Below are positions 6,923 through 13,234 of a DNA stretch of 13,702 nucleotides, one piece after another. The DNA is from JAAYKM01 sp964408155. GTDB lineage: Bacteria; Desulfobacterota; Syntrophia; Syntrophales; JAAYKM01. The translations under genes were made by a program, and so were the position numbers. The number at the start of each line of letters is the position of its first letter. The first letter of the stretch is position 1. Under the pieces are notes generated by a model. That model had not been told where the DNA came from, ran no database searches, and was given only the letters and a program-made list of their open reading frames with translations. The stretch is taken from contig CAYOYJ010000063.1 in assembly GCA_964408155.1 (NCBI GenBank), positions 1-13,702 on the forward strand, read 5' to 3'.

Positions 6923-8050
6923 GTGTTGCCCACAAAAATCGTCTCAGGCGGACAAACCGGTGCTGACCAGGCCGCCTTGGATTTTGCCATCCGTCATGGC
7001 ATCCCTTATGGCGGCTGGGTGCCTAAGGGGCGCTTGACCGAAGCAGGCCCGCTTTCTGCGCGATACAACCTTCAGGAAATGCCACATAGAAGTTACGCAA
7101 AAAGGACCGAACAAAACGTCATCGACTCGGACGGAACACTCATCATTTCCCACGGCAAACTGACGGGAGGTTCCCTCCTCACACGGCAATATGCCAAGCG
7201 CCACCGGCGCCCCTGGCTCCATCTCGATCTGAACCGGCAGCCTCTGTCCGATGCAGCCGTACTGGTTTGCCGTTGGATGGACGCACAGGCCGTTTCGGTA
7301 TTGAACGTGGCCGGCCCTCGTGCCAGCAAAGACCCCCATATTTACCGAGACGTCATGCGTCTTCTGGACACATCCTTCTTTGTAAGGAATCGGATTTCAC
7401 TGATTTTATTCGATTTCGGCGGCGTCATCGCCGAAGAGGGCTGGAAAACAGGGCTTGGCATCATCGCAAAAGCGAACCGGCTGGATGCTGCGGCTTTTCT
7501 CAAAACGGCCTCCGATCTGATTTACGAAACCGGCTATATCCTGGGCCACTGTACGGCCCATTCCTTCTGGGCGGCTTTGCGGAAAAAGACGGGGCTAAGG
7601 GAAGACGACGCCACGTTCATGCGTGAAATCCTCTCCCGGTTCATTCCACGGGGCTGGATGCTCGACCTGGTCGACCAACTGAAAGCCGCGAAAATTACCC
7701 TCGGCATCCTCAGCGACCAGACCGACATGCTGGATACCCTGAACGCCCGTTATGATTTCTTCAAAAGGTTCGATCACGTCTTCAACAGCTATCGCATCGG
7801 AAAAGGCAAGCGCGACAGCACCCTCTTTGACGACATCGCCGGATTGTTGAAAACTCCTCCACACCAAATTCTTTTCATTGACGACGACCCGGGACACGTG
7901 GAAAGGGCGAGACGAAAAGGTTGGAAGGCGATCCTGTACAAGGACCGTAATTCATTTCAGAAGGAAATAGCGTACCACCTGTCGACAATCCCTGTTGATT
8001 TCGAACATGGATCAGCGAGGCGTCAGACAACGATACATGCTCCTGCATAA
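6923..8050 (+). CDS. Fusion of putative molybdenum-carrier domain and HAD-like hydrolase
   Basis: A 375-residue two-domain protein. Residues 1-153 match the putative molybdenum carrier (YpsA/LOG-like Rossmann) family: I-V-S-G-G-Q-T-G-A-D-Q-A-A-L-D (6-20), G-I-P-Y-G-G-W-V-P-K-G-R (26-37), D-S-D-G-T-L-I-I (68-75), L-T-G-G (80-83) and N-V-A-G-P-R-A-S-K (128-136). Residues 158-355 are a HAD-superfamily phosphatase-like domain with F-D-F-G-G-V (163-168, nucleophile Asp164), Ser264 in I-L-S-D, Lys294/296 and F-I-D-D-D-P (319-324), so the catalytic set looks intact; the F-D-x-G-G-V form is typical of the epoxide-hydrolase-N-like branch. Each half is about the length of a free-standing protein, and there is almost no linker. 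The start is GTG at 6923, 12 nt after the nitroreductase stop, with only a weak CAGG upstream. The joint role is unknown; molybdate or cofactor handling coupled to a phosphatase is a guess. Confidence 0.85.
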   Translation: MLPTKIVSGGQTGADQAALDFAIRHGIPYGGWVPKGRLTEAGPLSARYNLQEMPHRSYAKRTEQNVIDSDGTLIISHGKLTGGSLLTRQYAKRHRRPWLHLDLNRQPLSDAAVLVCRWMDAQAVSVLNVAGPRASKDPHIYRDVMRLLDTSFFVRNRISLILFDFGGVIAEEGWKTGLGIIAKANRLDAAAFLKTASDLIYETGYILGHCTAHSFWAALRKKTGLREDDATFMREILSRFIPRGWMLDLVDQLKAAKITLGILSDQTDMLDTLNARYDFFKRFDHVFNSYRIGKGKRDSTLFDDIAGLLKTPPHQILFIDDDPGHVERARRKGWKAILYKDRNSFQKEIAYHLSTIPVDFEHGSARRQTTIHAPA

Positions 8051-8220
8051 CACAGGCTCTTGGAAAACCAGTCATTAAAACCATCGAACACTCGGTAGCC
8101 GTCCTTTATTTTTTTCTGTCATGACTAAACGGTAAATTCGTCGCATTCTCCCTTTTTCTTCTTCAATCGTGTCTATTTCTGTTGTATACGTACGTCAATT
8201 TACCCATGGCGGAGGAAATC

Positions 8221-9579
8221 ATGCGCGTCATCATTATCGGCGCCGGTGAAGTCGGATATCACATCGCAAAAAAACTCTCCGACGAGAGGAAAGACGTTGT
8301 TCTGATCGACACCGACCCGGCAAAAATACGCCGGATCGCTGAGCACCTGGATGTCCAGGCATTGCTGGGTTCAGGAACAAGTCCGCAGACGCTGCGAACC
8401 GCGGGCATCCAAGAAGCAAAGCTTCTGGTTGCTGCAACCGACAGTGACGAGGTCAACCTGATCGCGTGCCTGTTGGCCCGGAGCCTCAACCGTTATACCG
8501 TCAAGATCGCCCGGGTCAGGAATCAGGAATACCTTCAGGAACAATCCCTGTTCAGCCAGGATGTGCTGGGGGTGGATTTGATCATCAATACCCAGAATAT
8601 GATGGTCAAAACGATTCTTGATCTGATAGAAATCCCCGGCGCATCCGAGGTGATTGATTTTGTCGACGGTGCGGTGAAACTGGTCAGCGTGCTGATCTCC
8701 CATGACTCTCCTCTTGCCGGAAAAACACTCAGTAAACTGGGGACTCATAGCCGGAACCTGTTGATCGGGGCAATTGTTCGGGGGCACAGAATCATTATTC
8801 CCAGCGGAAAGGATACCATCCATCCGTTGGATCTTATTTACCTGGTGGTCAAAAAATCGGATGTCCGCACAACCCTTGCCCAGCTGAACATGCCGACCCA
8901 TCCGGTGAAAAACATAATCATCGTCGGGGCCGGCGGAACAGGCATGGCCGTTGCCCAGGCACTTGACAGACGAAGCTTGAATGTCAGGCTGATCGACCAG
9001 GACGGAGAAAAATGTAAATCCGCCGCCGCACTGCTGGATCATGTGATTACCATAAAGGGAGACGGTACCGACCGCGATCTGCTTCAAGAAGAAAACGCAG
9101 GCCATATGGATCTGATCATCGCCGTGACCGGGGATGAGGAGTGCAATGTTCTCATTTCGCTGCTGGGCAAGGAGTTGGGAACCCGGCGAACCATCACCCG
9201 AGTCAGCAAATTGAGCTATATGCATATCGTTTCGGCCATCGGACTGGACACGGTCATCAATCCCCGCATGTCAGCGGCACGGGCCATTCTACAACACCTT
9301 CGCCAAGGAAGGATTCTTTCTGTGGCGCCCTTGAGAGAAGAGCAGGCAGAGGCTATCGAAGCGGAAGCCTTGGAAACGTCGGATATCATCAATACCCCCC
9401 TGTCGGAATTAAACTTTCCTTCGGGGGCGATCCTGGGCGCGATTGTACGGGGGGATGATATCATCATCCCTCGGGGAAACACCATTGTTCTTCCCCATGA
9501 TCATCTGATCATCTTTGCCATGCAGCAGGTTGTCAGCCAGGTAGAAAGCCTGCTTACCGTCAAACTGGAGTATTTTTGA
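8221..9579 (+). CDS. trkA: TrkA, potassium-uptake regulatory subunit
   Basis: A 452-residue cytoplasmic protein with the full TrkA double module: RCK_N 1 (1-120), RCK_C 1 (about 140-215), RCK_N 2 (230-350) and RCK_C 2 (about 365-450). Both Rossmann loops are intact (G-A-G-E-V-G at 7-12 and G-A-G-G-T-G at 236-241), each followed by a L-I-D acidic residue (Asp30 and Asp259) expected to bind the NAD(H) ribose. The two RCK_C domains share a G-A-I-V-R-G-x-x-I-I-I-P motif (183-194 and 406-417). TrkA gates TrkH in response to nucleotides. ATG 8221 is chosen because GGAGG at 8211-8215 lies 5 nt upstream; a longer in-frame TTG at 8182 lacks support. The stop overlaps the trkH start. Confidence 0.97.
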   Translation: MRVIIIGAGEVGYHIAKKLSDERKDVVLIDTDPAKIRRIAEHLDVQALLGSGTSPQTLRTAGIQEAKLLVAATDSDEVNLIACLLARSLNRYTVKIARVRNQEYLQEQSLFSQDVLGVDLIINTQNMMVKTILDLIEIPGASEVIDFVDGAVKLVSVLISHDSPLAGKTLSKLGTHSRNLLIGAIVRGHRIIIPSGKDTIHPLDLIYLVVKKSDVRTTLAQLNMPTHPVKNIIIVGAGGTGMAVAQALDRRSLNVRLIDQDGEKCKSAAALLDHVITIKGDGTDRDLLQEENAGHMDLIIAVTGDEECNVLISLLGKELGTRRTITRVSKLSYMHIVSAIGLDTVINPRMSAARAILQHLRQGRILSVAPLREEQAEAIEAEALETSDIINTPLSELNFPSGAILGAIVRGDDIIIPRGNTIVLPHDHLIIFAMQQVVSQVESLLTVKLEYF

Positions 9580-11027
9580 TGAACTTCCGCCTTGTCTCAT
9601 ACCTGGTGGGCGCTTTAGTTTTTTATCTTGGCCTGTCCATGATCCTGCCGCTGGTCGTCGCTCTTTACTATCAGGACGGCAGCGCGGGCGCCATTATTTT
9701 TTCCCTTCTGGCGTCCTGTACGGCAGGCGGCGGAATTTTCCTTTTTACCCGCGGCCATCAGGACTTACACCTGGGGCATCGGGAGGGGGTGCTCATTGTC
9801 AGTCTTGGGTGGACCGCTGCCGTGCTTGCCGCGACTCTGCCCTACCTATTCTCCGGAGCCATCCCCAGTTTTACGGATGCTTATTTCGAAAGCATGTCCG
9901 GATTCACGACAACCGGTGCCAGCATCCTGAAGAATATAGAGGGCCTTCCCCCGGCTATCCTTTTCTGGCGTGCGCAGACCCAGTGGATGGGCGGCATGGG
10001 CATTATCGTCTTTTCCATCGCCGTGCTTCCTTTTCTCGGAATCGGGGGAATGGAACTGTATAAGGCGGAGACGCCGAGTCCCGTCGTAGACAAACTGACT
10101 CCTCGTATTTCCGACACGGCAAAGGCACTCTGGAAAATCTATGTCGCCATGACCGGTGTTCAAATCCTGCTCCTGACGTTCGGTGGCATGTCTTTATATG
10201 ATGCCGTCTGTCATACCTTTGCCACCATGTCCACCGGCGGCTTTTCCACCCGGAACGCCAGTGTAGGCCACTATCAGAGCATCTATATCGATTTTGTCAT
10301 CCTGCTTTTCATGTTTCTGGCGGGAGTCAATTTTTCTCTTTATTACAAGCTCGTCACGGGCAACGTGCAACCGTTCTTTCGCGACCCGGAGCTGCGTGCC
10401 TATTTTTACATGACCGGCACCCTGATCTTTCTTTTGTTTCTGGATGTTTTCGGAACGATTTATCCAAACATTCTGGATGCTTTCCGGTATGCTTCCTTCC
10501 AGGTCGTATCACTCATCACCACAACCGGATTTTTTACAGCGGATTATGAAAAATGGCCTGCCTTTTCACAGCAGATTCTCTTTCTCTGTCTGTTTCTGGG
10601 CAGTATGGCCGGTTCGACCGGCGGCGCCATCAAGATTGTCCGCATCGTCCTGCTGGTCAAATCATGTTACCTGGAGATTCTCAGGATCATCCATCCTCAT
10701 GCCATCACAGTGGTCAAGCTGGGTAAGATACCGGTTCCTCAAACAATCATGCGCAGCATCTGGGGATTTTTCCTGCTCTATGCAGGAATCTATATTACCG
10801 GAGTCACGGCCCTGACTGCGCTCAATCTGGATATGATTTCCGCAGCCTCAGGGATGGCGACCTGTCTTGGTAATGTGGGACCTGCTCTGGGAAGCCTCGG
10901 GCCGCTGGACAATTTTTCCGGCGTTCATGCGGTTGGGAAATGGTTGCTGACTTTTGCCATGCTCCTGGGGCGCCTGGAAATTTATACGGTTATTGTTCTC
11001 TTGGTGCCGGCCTTCTGGCGAAAATAG
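9579..11027 (+). CDS. trkH: TrkH, potassium-uptake channel subunit
   Basis: A 482-residue polytopic inner-membrane protein of the TrkH/KtrB superfamily of potassium transporters. Four pore-loop filter segments are visible: T-T-T-G-A-S (110-115), S-T-G-G-F-S (218-223), T-T-T-G-F-F (314-319) and C-L-G-N-V-G-P (429-435), each with the filter Gly. The G-S-M-A-G-S-T-G-G-A-I-K segment (341-352) matches the intramembrane loop of repeat three, and G-R-L-E-I-Y-T (464-470) the conserved C-terminal signature. Length is that of a normal TrkH. Its ATG (9579) overlaps the trkA stop by one base (TGATG), and GGAG at 9567-9570 lies 8 nt upstream, so translation is probably coupled. It converges with the small minus-strand genes downstream. 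Confidence 0.97.
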   Translation: MNFRLVSYLVGALVFYLGLSMILPLVVALYYQDGSAGAIIFSLLASCTAGGGIFLFTRGHQDLHLGHREGVLIVSLGWTAAVLAATLPYLFSGAIPSFTDAYFESMSGFTTTGASILKNIEGLPPAILFWRAQTQWMGGMGIIVFSIAVLPFLGIGGMELYKAETPSPVVDKLTPRISDTAKALWKIYVAMTGVQILLLTFGGMSLYDAVCHTFATMSTGGFSTRNASVGHYQSIYIDFVILLFMFLAGVNFSLYYKLVTGNVQPFFRDPELRAYFYMTGTLIFLLFLDVFGTIYPNILDAFRYASFQVVSLITTTGFFTADYEKWPAFSQQILFLCLFLGSMAGSTGGAIKIVRIVLLVKSCYLEILRIIHPHAITVVKLGKIPVPQTIMRSIWGFFLLYAGIYITGVTALTALNLDMISAASGMATCLGNVGPALGSLGPLDNFSGVHAVGKWLLTFAMLLGRLEIYTVIVLLVPAFWRK

Positions 11028-11076
11028 CTAAAAAACAGGACAAGCACCAACGTCGGCGGGATACGCACCTTGAATG

Positions 11077-11298
11077 TTACAGAAATCGATGCTCCCGCTT
11101 TTCCCGGGTGAAAAGCTCCTTCTGTGCAAGCATGGCCATCCACCCGGTCTGATGACCTGCGCCCAAACAGGCCGGCTTGTTGCCTTTAAAAATATCGGAG
11201 ATTTCCCAAGAGCACCCCCGAAAGAAAAACGAGACCGGCTTCTCATGGGCTCTATAGCTGCTGTAACACCCCACCCGGATCGGCTCATACTTTATCAC
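11077..11298 (-). CDS. Small DUF6504-like protein with divergent C-terminus
   Basis: A 73-residue protein starting at GTG 11298. The N-terminal half reads E-P-I-R-V-G-C-Y-S-S-Y-R-A-H-E-K-P-V-S-F, then F-R-G and W-E-I-S-D-I, which from memory matches a small family (DUF6504-type) whose members read C-Y-S-G-Y-R-A-x-E-R-P-x-x-F followed by a V-x-E-I-L-D-x-W segment. After I-F-K-G the sequence departs from what I would expect: no D-R-W and no aromatic closing strand, ending in R-E-K-R-E-H-R-F-L. The GTGA overlap with the stop of the preceding gene (TGA at 11295-11297) supports translation. Overlapping frames on the other strand have no motif. Function unknown. It may be a degraded or frame-altered member. 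Confidence 0.55.
   Translation of the reverse strand: MIKYEPIRVGCYSSYRAHEKPVSFFFRGCSWEISDIFKGNKPACLGAGHQTGWMAMLAQKELFTREKREHRFL
11097..11116 (+). repeat. Short inverted repeat near the trkH/minus-gene convergence
   Basis: GCTTTTC (11097-11103) and GAAAAGC (11110-11116) are perfect 7-bp arms around the 6-nt loop CCGGGT. It lies about 70 bp after trkH and inside the end of the small minus-strand gene. There is no following T-run on either strand, so it is at most a weak or Rho-aided stop signal for the convergent transcripts. Confidence 0.3.
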
Positions 11299-11609
11299 TG
11301 TTGCTTTTCAAGGCGTGCTTGCGCCGTTTTCACTGCCAGGGATTCATCCTCCGTCCACAGCCACCATAGCGGGAGCGCCGTGTGGGGACCGGACTCCCGG
11401 TCACGGCCCCGGGCATAATACCAGTCCCCGAATCGTTCAACCGTGGCAAAAGGATGATCTTCCGGACAGAGGATACTGCATGCTCGTATTTCATGAAAAT
11501 AGACCGTCTCCTCCGGTGCTTCGTCATTTAACATCCCTTCGGGTAATGTAATATGGGAAACGTCCACGCCTTCGGTTACCTTCCTATCAAGCCATTCGGA
11601 AATCGTCAT
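11295..11609 (-). CDS. Hypothetical soluble protein, 104 residues
   Basis: An acidic, tryptophan-rich cytoplasmic-type protein with no signal peptide or membrane segment. Visible features: an amphipathic opening M-T-I-S-E-W-L, a Cys pair in R-A-C-S-I-L-C-P-E-D (about residues 42-51) followed by H52, W63-Y-Y, a charged G-R-D-R-E-S-G stretch and L-W-W-L-W-T-E-D near residue 80, ending in a basic helix. I do not recognise the family; Cys43, Cys48 and His52 could in principle bind metal but the spacing is not a known motif. ATG 11609 is chosen because AAGGAAAGGG lies 5 nt upstream; an in-frame TTG at 11678 is less likely. Its stop overlaps the GTG of the next gene by 4 bases, so the two are probably translated together. 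Confidence 0.65.
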   Translation of the reverse strand: MTISEWLDRKVTEGVDVSHITLPEGMLNDEAPEETVYFHEIRACSILCPEDHPFATVERFGDWYYARGRDRESGPHTALPLWWLWTEDESLAVKTAQARLEKQQ

Positions 11610-11754
11610 CGTCGCCCTTTCCTTTTCTCTTCCACCATATTGACTGTGCTGTCGCCGGTATTTAATCTCTAAGATCAAATTATTTCAGAGCAAAGGTGGT
11701 ACCGGCGGTCATCTCGTGATCCTTCATCATACAGGCGATGAGGTTTCCGGCGGC

Positions 11755-11862
11755 TTAGAAATACCGGATCGCCTCAAAGACGGGTGCCACCGTATATGGA
11801 AGACCCCTCTGGAAATGATAAGTCGCTATAAAAAAAGGCACCGCCCCTACATATCCTTTCAC
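11755..11862 (-). CDS. Possible 35-residue protein overlapping the Slp stop
   Basis: A frame starting at GTG 11862 overlaps the TGA of the upstream lipoprotein gene by 4 bases (GTGA) and runs 35 codons to TAA at 11755-11757. The product is coherent and aromatic/hydrophobic (V-P-F-F-I-A-T-Y-H-F, then V-A-P-V-F-E-A-I-R-Y-F). The same frame continues past the TAA for 24 more sense codons (including L-I-A-C-M-M-K-D-H-E-M-T-A-G) to a TAA at 11680-11682, as if one gene of about 60 codons had been split by a point mutation. No ribosome site other than coupling, and no known family. It could be chance. Confidence 0.25.
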   Translation of the reverse strand: MKGYVGAVPFFIATYHFQRGLPYTVAPVFEAIRYF

Positions 11863-12398
11863 CACCAGTAAGGATGATGGTGCCACGGATGGCGGTACCA
11901 GGGATAAGGTCTCCAGGGATAGGGTCCCCAGGGATACCAGGGATCATAGTAATAGGGATACTCAATCCGCTTTTCCCACAGCCGGAGGTCCTTCGTGTCA
12001 ATTAACGGATGGGGATAGCGATAATCGCCGACGGGATGCTCCTCTATCCCGGCGATCTTTCCCACCACCGTCACCTCACGATTTTTGGTGTAGATTGCCG
12101 GATCGAGAAAACCCTGATAACAAATGATAAAGCGTCCTGCCGATGTATCCGGATTGATCGGTCGCTTCTGAAAATCGAGATCCGTTTGCCGGACAATAAC
12201 CAGGGTATCATCAGCCCTGGCGACGGTCTCGACGATGACCCCTCCCCAGATCACGGATACGTCCTTAAATGCGTCCGGCGCCTTGACCACATCGTTGAAT
12301 GCAATATCTCTTGTTACCTCTTGCATCACCTCTTGAGAAAAAGGCGCGCAGGAAGCAATCAGGATTAAAAAGACAGCAACACAAAGTTGCGCTCGCAT
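11859..12398 (-). CDS. Slp-family outer-membrane lipoprotein with PYPW-rich tail
   Basis: A 179-residue lipoprotein: a short signal peptide with lipobox L-I-A-S-C and lipidation at Cys17, then the Slp/YeaY-type domain (about 25-142) with W-G-G-V-I-V (51-56), G-R-F-I-I-C-Y-Q-G-F-L-D-P-A-I-Y (88-103), V-T-V-V-G-K-I (109-115) and the closing Y-x-Y-P-H-P and L-R-L-W. Slp proteins are outer-membrane lipoproteins linked to starvation/stationary phase in enterobacteria; exact role unknown. The C-terminus (146-179) is an unusual Tyr/Pro/Trp/His-rich tail with P-Y-P-W repeats. Its ATG directly abuts the TAA of the upstream paralog (TAAATG), so it is surely the second gene of a pair. GGGG inside the upstream gene end may serve as ribosome site. 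Confidence 0.9.
   Translation of the reverse strand: MRAQLCVAVFLILIASCAPFSQEVMQEVTRDIAFNDVVKAPDAFKDVSVIWGGVIVETVARADDTLVIVRQTDLDFQKRPINPDTSAGRFIICYQGFLDPAIYTKNREVTVVGKIAGIEEHPVGDYRYPHPLIDTKDLRLWEKRIEYPYYYDPWYPWGPYPWRPYPWYRHPWHHHPYWW
11898..11945. repeat. CCAGGGATA tandem repeat encoding the PYPW tail
   Basis: CCAGGGATA occurs at 11898-11906, 11913-11921 and 11928-11936 (15-bp period), with a fourth copy differing in its last base at 11937-11945. Read on the minus strand, the 15-bp unit encodes the five-residue P-Y-P-W-x repeat of the lipoprotein tail. Its length may vary between strains by slippage. Confidence 0.75.
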
Positions 12399-12935
12399 TT
12401 AGAACCCCACGCCGACTCCCACGCCGCCGCCGCTGCCGTGGCTGCCTACCCCGCCGCCGACACCGATGCCAAACCTTGGCCGACTGCTGGCGGTGTCCTC
12501 CGGCTTCCAAAGATAGTGTTCTTTGGCTGCAAGCACCGGAAAGGTGTATTTCGTCTCATTAATCGGGCGAATAACCTTGCCCTCCACCTGGCCCGCTATG
12601 GTCAAGTATCTTCCGGGCGAATAGATGGCAGGGTCGAGAAAGCCCTGAAATTTCACCAGGAAACGTCCCCCCGATTGATCGGTGTTCTCCGGTTTTTGCC
12701 CCGAGTCGAGTTTCTTTTCCAGCAGTTCGATCCACGTCTCATTATCCTTAACCGTCGTGGCTATGATCTGTCCACCCAGCAACACGACTTTGCCTTTGTA
12801 GGTGTCCGGCTTCTGCTGAAGCGCCGCGAAGGAAACGTTTTGATCCACACTGTTCATGGTTGTCTCTGACATCACGGAAGCACAAGCTGTAATGAACAGC
12901 ATCAGACTTACGACAGAAAAGATTTTTTTGACCAT
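12399..12935 (-). CDS. Slp-family outer-membrane lipoprotein with Gly/Val-rich tail
   Basis: A 178-residue lipoprotein paralogous to the next gene. Basic start M-V-K-K, a hydrophobic segment and lipobox F-I-T-A-C place the lipidated residue at Cys18. The Slp domain (about 25-144) shows V-L-L-G-G-Q-I-I (51-58), G-R-F-L-V-K-F-Q-G-F-L-D-P-A-I-Y (90-105), Y-L-T-I-A-G-Q-V (110-117), K-Y-T-F-P-V (129-134) and Y-L-W (141-143). The tail (154-178) is almost only Gly and Val with Ser/His, ending in Phe. ATG 12935 is well supported by GGGAGG (12942-12947) 6 nt upstream; an in-frame TTG at 12953 lies before that ribosome site and is unlikely. It is divergent from the mlaE-like gene and directly abuts its paralog. 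Confidence 0.92.
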   Translation of the reverse strand: MVKKIFSVVSLMLFITACASVMSETTMNSVDQNVSFAALQQKPDTYKGKVVLLGGQIIATTVKDNETWIELLEKKLDSGQKPENTDQSGGRFLVKFQGFLDPAIYSPGRYLTIAGQVEGKVIRPINETKYTFPVLAAKEHYLWKPEDTASSRPRFGIGVGGGVGSHGSGGGVGVGVGF

Positions 12936-13064
12936 CGCTGACCTCCCTTTCAACCTGGTTTTGCGGCATGATTCATCGATTCCCGCTTGATATTAACCAT
13001 GCTAACGGAAATTAATCTTAAAAGAAAGCCATAAATTTAGGCAATTCGGATGCCGATTCCGATA

Positions 13065-13092
13065 TTGACTTCTTTGCAAAATTACTGATAAT
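13065..13092 (+). promoter_or_regulatory. Candidate sigma70 promoter of the mlaE-like gene
   Basis: TTGACT (13065-13070) and GATAAT (13087-13092), each 5 of 6 to consensus, are 16 bp apart in an AT-rich stretch of the roughly 245-bp divergent region between the Slp pair and the mlaE-like gene. An initiating transcript would begin near 13099. Nothing else in this gap is convincing; a separate leftward promoter for the Slp pair must exist but I could not place it. Confidence 0.45.
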
Positions 13093-13234
13093 AGTTCCGG
13101 TTTTTGTGCTGTCGGACATCTCACTAATGATACATAAAGTCCTTTGGGTTATTCAAATAAAATTCTGGAATAGCAGACTTATGGCTTTTTTATCGGATAT
13201 CAAAAATAACTCGCAAAACAAGACGAGGCTTAGT

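Noticed and set aside
8099..8125. A T-rich run after CGGTAGCCG as a terminator before trkA
   Set aside because: The stem would be only 3 bp, too weak for an intrinsic terminator.
8371..9225. A 284-codon minus-strand frame opposite trkA
   Set aside because: It is antisense to an intact, motif-complete trkA; its translation is His/Gln/Asp rich with no recognisable domain, as expected for a mirror frame.
11074..11418. A 114-codon plus-strand frame after trkH
   Set aside because: No ribosome site or motif; the minus strand here holds two overlapping, better supported small genes.
11831..11850. A run of T on the minus strand after the Slp gene as a terminator
   Set aside because: GGGGCGGTGCC before the T-run has no complementary upstream arm, so no hairpin forms.
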